A stretch of DNA of 64,000 bases from Entomortierella parvispora. Taxonomy: Eukaryota; Mortierellomycota; Mortierellomycetes; Mortierellales; Mortierellaceae. Location: assembly GCA_963573315.1 (NCBI GenBank), contig OY752145.1, positions 2,356,001-2,420,000 of the forward strand, in the 5' to 3' direction. A program made the translations under genes and the position numbers. The notes under the pieces are model-generated. The model made no database searches. It had not been told where the DNA came from and worked only from the letters and a program-made list of their open reading frames with translations. This document shows positions 26,861-37,091 of this stretch, piece by piece (positions within the stretch are counted from its first letter, which is position 1; every line of letters starts with the position of its first letter).

Positions 26861-26990
26861 GGCGTTGTCCCTTGATCTTTCTGGTGCTATCTTTCTGGTA
26901 TTGTCCCTTGATCTTTCTGGTGCTATCTTTTTGGTGTTGTCCCTTGATCTTTCTTGGTGCTATCTTTCTGGTGATGTCCCTGAATGCATC
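26861..26990. repeat. Minisatellite, unit about 36 bp, about 3.5 copies
   Basis: Repeated units contain TTGTCCCTTGATCTTTCT followed by GGTGCTATCTTT, with small differences between copies. It lies directly downstream of the C2 fragment, in sequence with no gene. Confidence 0.85.
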
Positions 26991-27280
26991 GTTCCGGTGT
27001 TATGTCTAAGCATCCTCATCTTATAGAACCGAATGCGCATGCTCCTGAGGACCCTCCCATTTTTTTGTGCCTCCTCATGTTTTGTTTGGCGTCCCCTTGG
27101 TCATTCTGGCGTATCTCCTCTTTGACTCCGTTTTTGCATGCCTTTGATCTTTCCGACGTCCCTCCACCGTTTCCTATCTCACATCTATCCTTGACAAGAG
27201 AGATGTTCCCACCAGTCCCCATTTACTTTCTCTCTTAAACCAAATATTGCGTCGATTTTGATTAGGCCACCTTCTTCACA

Positions 27281-27287
27281 TATAAAA
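27281..27287 (+). promoter_or_regulatory. Probable TATA box of the 27.6-kb secreted-protein gene
   Basis: TATAAAA in a CACATATAAAACG context, 335 nt upstream of the ATG at 27616. The gene at 31882 has a similar element at a similar distance. Confidence 0.55.
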
Positions 27288-27395
27288 CGAAGCCGTGCTA
27301 CCCAGCGCCCTGCACTGACACGCATCTAATCCTACCTCAAGACTCCACACTCGTAAGGACACTCACAACGCTCGCAATTATTACAACATTTATTA

Positions 27396-27485
27396 CAAGA
27401 ACATCACAAGAACCATCACAAGCACCATAGCAAGCATCATCGCAGGCATTATCGCAAGCACCATCGCAAGCACCATCGCAAGAGC
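27396..27485 (+). repeat. Degenerate 12-bp repeats in a 5' leader
   Basis: About seven degenerate copies of a CATCGCAAGCAC-type unit lie between the TATA box and the ATG of the secreted-protein gene. Related CGCAAGAACC elements precede the gene at 31882. Confidence 0.7.
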
Positions 27486-27615
27486 TGCCACACGACCGCT
27501 CCCCCCTCCACAACTCTTGCAAGACTACCACGGATCCTGTCAAGAGTCACTGAAGCGCTCGCAAGATACAACCCATACTTCCGCACATTTTTGAACCACG
27601 TTCATTCACCGCGAC

Positions 27616-27933
27616 ATGCTCAAGTTTCTTCAAACCTTTATTATTGCTTTGTGGCTTCCTCTTTCCATCATGGCTATTCCACCAATTGCTTCATGCAGGT
27701 GGCTTGCAGTGGATTCCAGGTGCCAAGCACAAGAATCGCTGTGTGATTTAAGATACAATTGGGTGAATGTTGAAGGAGCGGGCACTATTGTGCAAGGATT
27801 TTTTGTGAGCATCTATCCAAACTGCTGGGTGGTAAAAGAAGGCTTTAATCTTTCTACTACACCTTATTGTGAATTCTCTCCTAAAAATGGTTTCACAGCA
27901 AACAAGACTCCAAAGAATGGAGCTACTTGCTAA
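27616..27933 (+). CDS. Small secreted cysteine-containing protein
   Basis: 105 residues in one exon; not recognised. A signal peptide covers about residues 1-20 (KFLQTFIIALWLPLSIMA), with the mature chain starting near IPPIAS. The mature part has six Cys, including one at the C-terminus (NGATC), and aromatic/Val-rich strands (YNWVNV, QGFFVSIYPNCWVV), typical of a disulfide-bonded extracellular beta fold. One NxS/T site (NLST) and NKT suggest glycosylation. It sits in a repeat-rich island with two other small secreted proteins, so an effector-like or defensive role is possible but unproven. Confidence 0.7.
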   Translation: MLKFLQTFIIALWLPLSIMAIPPIASCRWLAVDSRCQAQESLCDLRYNWVNVEGAGTIVQGFFVSIYPNCWVVKEGFNLSTTPYCEFSPKNGFTANKTPKNGATC

Positions 27934-29522
27934 TAACATATCCGTTGACCCTTATTTTGCCACCATCAGTTGACTTTGAACACCGTTCAATATATCAGTA
28001 ATTTATTACTTATTATTATTATACATAAATGAGCAGCCAGGCGTTCTTAGCGACATTGCTTTTTGATCGCTCGATGTCGGCTCTTCCTATCATACTGAAG
28101 CAGAATTTAGTAAGCGTTGGATTGTTCACCCACTAATAGGGAACGTGAGCTGGGTTTAGACCGTCATGAGACAGGTTAGTTTTACCCCTACTGATGAAAT
28201 GTTGTTGCAATAGTAATTGAAGTTAGCATTACGAGAGAAACACTTTATTCGGGTAAATTTAGTTGGTATTTGGGCCTGCCTGAGCAGGCAATGGCCCGAA
28301 GCTATCATCCGTTGGATTATGGCTGAACGCCGCCAAGTCAGAATTCGTGTTAGAACGCGACAATTACCGCCTTTTCCGATTTTTAGTTGAATACGAATAG
28401 AGCTTGGTCTCCTGAATCATATTACGTGGGGTGATCTTGCAGAGCGGAAAGGCTTTGCGCGGTTCCTGCTAATATTAATTTCAAATATTGGAAGAGATAA
28501 ATCCATTGCAGACGATTTTAATTGAACGGAGTATTGTAAGCAGTAGAGTAGCCTTGTTGCTACGATCTGCTGAGATCAAGCCCATTGTTCTACAGATTTG
28601 TTCTTACGAACAACATCTCTCTTTTTATCTTTCTTGGGTCGAGTCTTTTAAGGGGTACTCGATTTGCGGAAAAAAAAACGGTGAAATTGGGTGGAATTTG
28701 TTGTGGGTTATGGAGGGCAAGGGGAACGGGAAAATAAAACCATATGGTGTCGGGTACTGGAAAGACAGAGTAGCAGCTCAAACTTCGTAGATCTATAAGT
28801 GTGGCTTAAGGGGTGCCCAATCATGAGCTGGGAACTGCCGTGTGTGTGTTTGCATGGACGAGGAAATGTAGTGTAATGTAGTGGATGAATGTGTGAATGT
28901 GCAACGGAAGTGAAGAATAAAGGTTGCTTGATGGAGCGCCATTCAACGATGTATCAGGATCAAAAGTCTGTCAATCAAAACGCGCAAGTGCCACCGCTGA
29001 TGATCTTTTCTTTTTTTCAAGACGTCCCGCCAGGCTTGCTTCTAGCTGAGCGAGCTTTGGTGTTTTTTTTTGAATGCGCTTTCAAGAATGGGATTCGAAA
29101 GAATGGTTGCCATCTGCTACAAAATTAGTGGCAACAAACACATGCACGTACATAAAAAAAATTGGCCACCGGTTTAACTACCACCGGTTCCAATCCCTAG
29201 ACTCACGAAGGGTTGTGAGAAGCAAAGACGAAGCCGCGAGGTGTGGCAATAACAGTCTCTATGAGGCCGCATCCAGGCGAAACGCAAAGATCCTCAGCGA
29301 GACGAAATCCATAATATGCACGACTCTGACTAACACAGATCGTTGAATATTTCAATATCTTATGCATAAAGATACCAAAGGTATTTTATTTTTTTTAGTG
29401 TTGAAGACTAGTTCGCTCCCGGGCGGAAGTTACGTGGCACTAGCACTATCTGATGTCGAACTGAGAGTCAAGGTGACTACTGCTCTCCTGTTGAGCCATG
29501 ATAGGACGTCGATAGGCGAATA
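27934..29522. other. Intergenic, AT-rich, no supportable gene
   Basis: Short frames only. A 7-bp palindromic arm pair (GCCTGCC...) occurs near 28276-28292. No coding, tRNA or transposon features found. Confidence 0.5.
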
Positions 29523-29882
29523 CTAACCACACTCTGACTTGTTGGAGCAAAGTCTGCTGGCGCATGAGCTGTAGTTATCGTCGTCATAGTCACATATCCG
29601 GCATGTTATAGTCCATCCGGCATATGTCCCTTCATGCACGTACATGGCAGCGATCAGGTTCTCCTTAAATGAACAAGAGAAAGTAGCCGTAGATCTGAGG
29701 GCTTCGCAGTTTTGCCCAAACAAGTTGCACTTGCGCTTAGAGAAGCCGCAAGGATTGTACTGCTGAAGTCCCCAAATCTCTTCAACCTTTCCTGATGGTG
29801 AGAATTGCCAACACCTGATGGCGTCTGCTGCGATACCTTCAATAATCAGGAGCAGACCTGCGACAAAATATATGTAATGCAT
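29523..29882 (-). CDS. Small secreted cysteine-rich protein
   Basis: 119 residues; not recognised. The ATG at 29882 gives a clear signal peptide (YIYFVAGLLLIIEGIAADA). A longer open frame reaches 29996, but that extra part looks like a 5' UTR intron: donor CAG|GTGAGC at 29996 and acceptor CACATAG at 29901-29900. The mature protein has about nine Cys, mostly in the C-terminal half (RICDYDDDNYSSCASRLC then SECG), and an Asp-rich turn. Probably extracellular. Confidence 0.68.
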   Translation of the reverse strand: MHYIYFVAGLLLIIEGIAADAIRCWQFSPSGKVEEIWGLQQYNPCGFSKRKCNLFGQNCEALRSTATFSCSFKENLIAAMYVHEGTYAGWTITCRICDYDDDNYSSCASRLCSNKSECG

Positions 29883-29899
29883 GATGTTCTCTTGATTGA

Positions 29900-30436
29900 C
29901 TATGTGCCAAGAGCAATTAAAAGAAAACGTGAGAACGAGACGAACAACAGACACATCAAAACAGCCGTTTACATAGAGAACAAAGGACTTGCTCACCTGG
30001 ATTGGGGGCGAGCCACAAATAATTTATAAGGAAAAGGTGGCTTGACACGGAGAATGGATGCTCAAGGTAGCAATCTAGAAGACATGCGGATGTGAGATTG
30101 AGATGGTAATGCACAAAAAGACAGCCCTGAATATAGGGCAACCGGAGAGAAAGAGAGAGAATTGCATACCTTATTCGCAAGATGAAGAGTGCTGAAGAAA
30201 AAGGACAGATAAACGAAATGAGAAGAGGATGGGGTACTTATACATATTGAGATGCAACACGGATTAACCCCTACGAATGAAAACACAGAGTATAGAGTCC
30301 AAGGCGTCCTTTCGCACGCTTATATTTTGTGCATCTGAATTGTTCTTGCTATTGAAACCGTTTGTGACCTGGGTTTTTTTTTGGATGGATCGAACGCACG
30401 GTCATTCATTGAACTGAACACAACTATCTCAGAATA
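29900..30436. other. Upstream region of the minus-strand secreted-protein gene
   Basis: Contains the proposed 5' UTR intron (29996-29900) and probable promoter sequence. Nothing else recognisable. Confidence 0.45.
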
Positions 30437-30534
30437 TAAGCGGTTGCGAATGGACGCCTTGAATTCTGTAAGCGATTGCGAATGGACGCCCTGAACTCTT
30501 CAAGCGGTTGCGAATGGACGCCTTGAACTCTAAA
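30437..30534. repeat. Three tandem copies of a ~33-bp repeat
   Basis: Each unit contains AAGCGGTTGCGAATGGACGC (AAGCGATTG in the middle copy), then CTTGAACTCT or a close variant. Copies begin near 30437, 30469 and 30502. Spacing is even and divergence is low. Confidence 0.9.
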
Positions 30535-30591
30535 TAGGTTTCTGTACTCTGACGTTGATTCAAGAACTCCTTCTCTTAGCTTCTCTGCACC

Positions 30592-31450
30592 TATCCCACA
30601 AGAACCCACGCCCCTGCACGTTCCCATGCCCCTTACTTCTATTCATGCGTCGTGCATACTTTTTTCTTTTGCTACTCACGCCCTTGCACGTTCCCATGCC
30701 CCTCACCTCTCGACTCATGCGCAGTGCGTACTTTTTTTTCTTTTGCTACTCGTGCCCTTGCACGTTCCCACGCCCCATACTTCTATTCATGCACTGTGCA
30801 TACTTTTTTTCTTTTGCTACCCACGTCCTGGCACGTTCCCATGCCCTTTTCTTTGATCATGCACTGTGCATATATTCTTTTCTATTCCCTCCTGGCACGC
30901 ACCCAAACGCCTTTTTTTTTTTTGTTTCTTTTTTTTTTTGTTCTTTTGCGGTTTTCCTCTTCCCAGATCACAGTACCCGCCACCCTGAGAAGTGACTAAT
31001 CGCTTTCCAGTCTTCCCGAACTTTGGGTCCTGAACTTTCTGATCCCGACAGGCGTACAGTAAGTGCCCAAGAGAATTGCATCGATTTTTATTTTCTTTTA
31101 TAATATTTTATTTTCATTTATTTTGGTTCGATCGTTTATTTTAGTAGCGTTCGTGTCGATAGCTAATTAGACTGGATCCTATGCATGCACAGTGCGTGAA
31201 CAAAGAAAAGAAATGGGTCATGGGAACGTGCTATGGCGTGGGTAGCGAAAGAAACAAAGAAGAAGGCATTTGGGTGCGTGCCAGGAGGGAATAGAAAAGA
31301 ATATATGCACAGTGCATGATCAAAGAAAAGGGCATGGGAACGTGCCAGGACGTGGGTAGCAAAAGAAAAAAAAGGATACATGCACAGTGCGTGAACAAAG
31401 AAATGGCTAAGGCAACTTGCTATGGTGTGGGGGTGTGTGCTAAGAGGGAA
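30592..31450. repeat. Large inverted repeat with nested tandem units
   Basis: The left side (30592-30911) has four to five tandem units of about 65-75 bp. Each carries a GCACGTTCCCA core, a T/C-rich tract with CTTTTGCTAC and an ATGCAC-type palindrome. The right side (31180-31450) has the same units in reverse orientation. Arms 30808-30911 and 31265-31371 are nearly perfect reverse complements over about 105 bp, with one or two differences seen by eye. The spacer is about 350 bp. Perfect palindromes ATGCACTGTGCAT occur at 30789-30801 and 30859-30871, and ATGCACAGTGCAT occurs at 31305-31317. Confidence 0.9.
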
Positions 31451-31515
31451 AGTAAGGAGAATATATGTACAGGGCAACACCTCGGTTTGCTTCGTCTTTA
31501 TCACCCTCTTGACGC

Positions 31516-31522
31516 ATATAAA
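31516..31522 (+). promoter_or_regulatory. Probable TATA box of the 31.9-kb secreted-protein gene
   Basis: ATATAAA in GCATATAAAGAAG, about 365 nt upstream of the ATG at 31882. A leader with CGCAAGAACC-type repeats follows (about 31605-31680). Confidence 0.5.
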
Positions 31523-31881
31523 GAAGGTGCACACGCCTGGCATCCTGCCCTTTCACGCATCTGATCCAAGTCAAAATCGAAACTCGTAACAACATTCTTA
31601 ACACGCATCGACTATCGCAAGAACCATCAGAAGAACAGTCGCAAGAACCTTTACAAGGACCCCCACGGAGCCCTCGCAAAAAAACGACACAGAACCCTTT
31701 CTAGGAGAGCCACAGTGACGCTTAAAGGAAACCCCGCAGAACTTACACGAAAACCTCCACATTGAACCCGGCCCTTGCGAAGTAAGGCCTTTCAACTGCC
31801 CGTCATGATGCCATTGATAATAGGATTTGCTTGTTTATCATAATTAACTCACTCGCCATGTACCCACCATAGGTGTACAGA

Positions 31882-32298
31882 ATGCTTTCGAGAGCAATCG
31901 GAGTTAAGCTTGTTTTAACATTGGCTTCCATTCTCACAGTGCAGTCATCATGCACAAGAGGATCACAGAAGAAATGGTTCCATTGCTACTCTGCACAATC
32001 AACCGAGGTCCCAAGATTTGACGATTATCTAGATTGCTGCATTGGATATCCTGAAGCACTAGAAGCCATCACAGTCTATCAAAAATCTGTTCCAGGCGAT
32101 GCTGTTTATGACCAGGCCTGGCATGTTAACACTTACAGTTTTGAAGTCAAGCCTGGATACTGCGACGATTTGAACCGAGCTTTAAGAAATAAGAATCTGG
32201 ATTGTGTCCCATATGCAAACAGCAACTGTCAGAGTACCAGTGATTGCTGGGACAACCCAAGATGGAGGAAACCTGATCCAGACTGTAGTGCGTGTTAA
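31882..32298 (+). CDS. Small secreted cysteine-rich protein
   Basis: 138 residues in one exon; not recognised. The signal peptide covers about residues 1-22 (VKLVLTLASILTVQSS). The mature chain has about ten Cys, including CC in LDCCIGYPE, CVPY, NCQSTSDC and the terminal CSAC, so several disulfides are likely. A CATAG|GTG acceptor-like site just before the ATG suggests a 5' UTR intron. It shares promoter layout (TATA, repeat-bearing leader of similar length) with the gene at 27616, though the proteins are not obviously alike. Probably extracellular. Confidence 0.7.
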   Translation: MLSRAIGVKLVLTLASILTVQSSCTRGSQKKWFHCYSAQSTEVPRFDDYLDCCIGYPEALEAITVYQKSVPGDAVYDQAWHVNTYSFEVKPGYCDDLNRALRNKNLDCVPYANSNCQSTSDCWDNPRWRKPDPDCSAC

Positions 32299-32340
32299 CC
32301 TAGCTGGAAGCAAATACTGTAGAGGGTACAGTGCCCGACA

Positions 32341-35300
32341 TTAAAGAGGAATTTCCAGTCTCGCAGCCAATCCTTCATCTTTTATGGCAATAAGGTTCTG
32401 AGTGCAAGAGGGCAATATTGGCGAAGACGGTCCCATATCAAAGTCGAGTGAGGACGCAAGTACCCCTTCCATACCTTGCGAGGAAGACGGTTTAGCATCA
32501 ACATCCACAACGACCAAGGAAGATGTTTTCCCAGACTTTTTTCGCCCAGATGGCTCTGGGGCAAAAAATAAAAAAGAGATCGTCCTCAGAGACACGGACA
32601 AAGTTTGCCATGTTTTTGGGAGAGACGAAATCCGCGAAGTGCCCATAGCTGTGTTCCTGGAACCACAAAATAGTTGGCTGTATACCTTTGCTGCTCCATT
32701 TGATGTCCTTTTTAGCGTACTCCTTGAAATATGACCATGAAAGAAGAAGAGAATAAAAGGATTAGTAAATAAAACCAATGTATAGGACATAGTGTTTGAG
32801 CACATGAATGTAGGCGACTTGCCACTGCATATTTGGAGTGATTACTAATTGCTTCAAGGACACCACTCGCCGCAGAGCGCGATGCTTCAGCATGAAGAGT
32901 GCGGATTCCCCTCTTTTCAAACGGAACGAACCCAGTCTCGTATTGATATCGTTGAAATATCCACCGGCCATAATACTTGGAGAAATCGGTTCATCTGTCA
33001 ACGGGTCGGCGAGTGGATGTATTCCGTCTTTTTGAGCGTCGTCTTTTTGAGCGTTCCTCTGCTGTAATTTCCTGTGCTCGGTTACCACCAGTAAAGACAA
33101 GTGAGGAGAGTCCATATATCACGTTCTGATCAAGGAGTGTTGTGATAAAGGCATCATCGTAGGACTCCGGCAGCTGCGAGGGGTCTCGTGTCCTGTAACG
33201 AGAGGATTCATCTTCGGATGTGGACTCTGGATCGGACTCGGACTCGGCCTGCGACCCAGACTCGGCTTGCGATTCGGAATCAAGCCGTGGCTTGGCTTGC
33301 ACTCTTCGTTGCTGTCGGGATTGTTTCCGAAGGCGCGTAGGGTCTTAATGTCGTCAATAGCTAGCATCACGATCTCGTAAATGGTCTTTTGGTACAGTTG
33401 GTCTGTCTTCACGCACGTCTGGATCCTTTTTGCGATTTTTTCGGCAAGCACCCTCTACTCGCGGAAATAAACAAAAAAAATCTGGAGACTTGAAGGGGTA
33501 CTTAATTGAATCCCGCCTGGCCCTGAGGCAGGAACAAATATTCCTTGCCAAGCTGCCAACACAAAGAGTTCTCGTCTCAAACTCTGATGCCGACTTTCTG
33601 GGCCTTTGAGTTGCACTTGAAGGTTTGGGACCAGTGTCCACAAGGGCCTTCTCCTTGAAGTCCGTCCAATCCTTTTTACGACGGTTGCCACCCTTCGTCT
33701 TCTTCTTAATTCGAGTCTTTTGCTTAGGCTTTGAGCAACTGTCGCTTGTCTCTGCACCACTCGAAGATGCTGGGGCCGGGGCCGTGCTTGTAGAGCCCGA
33801 GGCTGCCGTGGAACCAGGTTCGAACTTTGGTTGGACAGCAGTAATATCGGCAATGGTGCGACCTTGGAAGAATCCCTCTTTCTTCACAGAGTGGTGAGAA
33901 AATTGATTGTACGGAGGCCTGTGGTCGATCACATCGTCACCTGTTCGGGATGGATCTGGATGGAGATTGTGATAACGAGTGTAGTTGTACGACTTGATTC
34001 TGGTGTGACCATGAAAGGAGAAGAAGATGGTCTGTTTAGAACCTGTACGTGCAACTGCCTGCAAGAGAATGTCGAGTTTGGATATCAGGTTTGACACTTA
34101 CGTTTGAAGATCCGGAGGTTGCTCTGCCACATCGCGGACTCTCATGCGGACTTCAGCATATCGCTCGAAGATCTTGAAAACATCGCCCGCTACACTATCG
34201 GGGTCGATATTGTCTGTAGCCTCTTGATTGACGTCTTCATTCTCATCCCATGTTGCCAATGGTAGTGGCAAGGCTGACTTGAACTTTTGAATGAAGTCGG
34301 TGTCCACCAGTGGATCCTCTCCTACAAGCAATTGGCTGTAGAATCCAAAGGTTCCGATCGCACTCTCGAAGCGAGTAGAATAGATATTCTTCTTGACTTT
34401 GGCAGACGCCTTTTCGCATCAGTCCCCAAAGAGGGCTCTAATATTCTTGAAGTCCTCTGTCAAAACTTGAGGCTGAGAGGATGTTGAGATTGAGCACTGA
34501 CCTGTAGAAGGCGACATTGAGCTCTGACTTGTAGAAGGCGCGTCATCGAAGCTGGCGCTGACTCTGCTTCGTTTCTTTGCTTCAGGGTTTTCATTTTCGG
34601 GCCTGGCTTCGAGAGCATGCTCCCATCTGCCGACAGAAGACGTAAAAACCAGCGCAGGCGCCACAGCAGACTTGCCTTAACGTTGGGTCGACCCTTGAGA
34701 ACTCGAAGCTGCGGGGGGCAGAAGACTGGGGTCGTACAACATTTTTTCCTTTTCTTGATAAGGGTGCAGATCCGGGGGCCTGTGCATCTCCTGAACTTGA
34801 TGAACGAGCTCCAGGCTACCAACTGGACCGATCGACCTGACATTGTAGGAGTAGTTATTTCGCAGGGAAATGCCATTCAAGACCAGGAACGCGGCACGGC
34901 GAAATTTGAGAACCTTGAGTACCTCCTTCTTGTTATAGAGGATATATCCGGGACCTTTTGGATTGAGGCGCACTCCGTCAATGGATTCAAACACAACGAG
35001 ATCAGAATCCTTTGTAATGACAACCATCCTGGAGGAGGATATGAGGCACTTGAAAGACCAGAAGAACCAAAAAGTCCTGAGGAAATTGAAGAACCTGCCT
35101 GTCATAGTGGACGCATGGTCCAAGCATGCTTTGGCCAAATACGGGTCGGCTTCGCCATGGCAGATGTATGAGTCCAGACCAGCATCTTCAAAGGCTTGGT
35201 TTAGGGCCTTCTTGTGCTCCATCGTAAGTTGAATCGCCCTGAACATTTCCTTTTGCATCTCAACAGGCAGCTTCTTTGGGACTGTACGAGTTCGAGTTTT

Positions 35301-35834
35301 CTTGCGGTCAAACGCTCGGATGCAGGAATCCAACTTGGCTGCAGCCGCCTTCCTTTTCTTGAGTCGTTTTTGGTATTCAGCGCCTTTTGCAAGACTTGGC
35401 CCGCCGTGAATGTGTAATGCGAGTCTTTCATACAAGGACTCGACTGTGACATAGCCTTGAGGCAGTTTTGATCCGACTGCAGGTAAAATCGATCTATGGG
35501 CAAGGCTTGAGGATGGACGAAAGGATGGTCCTTGGGTAGAGAAACCAAAAGTGCTTAACGGCAGCAAGGAGGCTCTTTGGAGAGTGTTGTCCGGGGTAGC
35601 CAGGAGATCGACAAGGGTAAGATCAATATCTCCCTTCCTTTGCCGTGGCGAACATCGATTTTCAATGTCAATTGCACCATTTTGAAAGTGCTTGATGTCG
35701 GTGGCATGCCGAATGATCGTTCTGAGGTGCATGGCAGGGACATCGTACTGGAATAGACTGAACCCGGCTACTTGGACTTGCTGAGTAGTTGCCGAGATTC
35801 GATAACCCCTTCTTATGTATCGTCACGAAGAGCT
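32341..35834 (-). pseudogene. Decayed XPG/FEN-like nuclease gene with C-terminal helical region
   Basis: One frame runs from about 35834 to 34098, broken by TAA at 34679-34677 and TGA at 34421-34419 with coding character on both sides. Further frame changes follow down to about 32400. The segment 35732-34680 has XPG-type features in order. These are an N-terminal region with YRISATTQQV, a basic helical stretch, GEADPYLAKACLDHA (XPG-I acidic motif), VVITKDSDLVVFE (the Asp-x-Asp motif) and NNYSYNVRSIGP. The last motif normally carries an Asp before Tyr. A probable intron lies near 35090-35025, between CLDHAS and MVVITKD. Downstream pieces (TIYEIVMLAIDDIKTL, SYDDAFITTLLDQ) resemble in position and character the helical domain of the relic at 6196-5402. 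Multiple lesions make it a pseudogene. Confidence 0.7.
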
Positions 35835-37091
35835 AGAAAAAAAAGGCGTGTTATTATAATTAATAATCCGGATAAAGCCAGAATGCCAGATCCAGAAGGC
35901 GGGCAGGTTCAAAAAGTGACCACAGTGGAAGAGACAGTGTGTGAGGTATTAGGTCGGCTTTTAGCGGCTCGATGGGCTGCGGAGCGCGTGGTGAAAGGGC
36001 TTTGGGTTGGATATATGAAAGCAGGCAACGCGGAAGAAAATGGACAATGAAGGGAAGGATTCTGTGCTGGCCGCAGGTCACTGCTTCATACGAATGAAGT
36101 GCCATCCGTTTTTCTACCTACTGCTGCAGGAGATTGGGAAGAAAAGCAGACTTTCATGTAGTGTCGTGAATCGAGAATCGCAGCTGCGTGAAGAAGTGAA
36201 TCTGAGCTATGTTAGACGCGATGGACATTCTAGGTGTCCTTTCCTATGTGCCATAATGTGTACCTTGATAGACTGACGATGAGAGGGAGGGGGATAGCTG
36301 CGATTGGGGTGGAGGTGCAAGAGTGGCGATGAAGGGTAGAGAACAAAGCTGCAGCAGAGAAAGAAGAGAAAAGAGAGAACAGCCGAGGAATAAAACTGCC
36401 TTTTGTTTCAATGTGCTTGCTGATTGATTGATGGAACAGAGAGTGGCTGAGCAGAGGAATTGTTTATTACAACATGTTTTGAGGCTTCATGGCGGTTTCT
36501 AGTATTGCTGCTGTCGTTGACATTCTCGCGATCAACAGCTTCGTCTTCATTTCTGACAGCTTCAATACTGGAGCTGAGCGGCAATGGCCCCGATTCAACA
36601 GGTGCATCCGCTGGAATGATCATAGGTGCTGACGTTGCTATTCAACTAGGCACACTTCGCCAATTAAAGCATTAAGGATTATGTCCCGGATTTCAAGAGT
36701 GTAGATATCTTAGAACATGTTACTAGAGTTATACGAGTGTCGAAAAAAAGTGCTCGAAAAAAATCCCCTTTAAAAAATAAAAATAGGTCTGCTCCCCTCC
36801 ACCTTTTACTTTCTGTCTTCATTTGATAGATAGATGTCAATCTCATGTCACTCACTGATTCAGCATTCGACAGGGGCAACAGCCTCCAGCTTTCCGTCCG
36901 ACTTTATCTATTTTATTGAGAGTGCTGTATTATACACCTCTGAAAAGTGGCCTCTGAACTTGAGATGAACCTCGAGTAATGCGCGCGTGGGTCACATGCA
37001 CGTGATTGAAACATTGAACAAATGCAACGAAGCATGCACTGTCCATTTTTCCACCTTTCCACATTCACTCGCACCGCCAGACCAGACAGCC
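35835..37091. other. Intergenic, no supportable gene
   Basis: Short frames only. A minus-strand frame at 36623-36408 is hydrophilic without domain character. 36995-37091 is the promoter-proximal part of the C2CD5-like gene that was copied to 26430, and it includes CACGTG. Confidence 0.5.

Noticed and set aside
32402-32734. Plus-strand frame of 110 codons
   Set aside because: It overlaps the minus-strand nuclease relic, whose reverse frames carry the coding-like sequence; the plus reading is a shadow.
34617-35171. Plus-strand frame of 184 codons inside the XPG relic
   Set aside because: Antisense shadow of the nuclease frame. Only the minus-strand frame contains the ordered XPG motifs.
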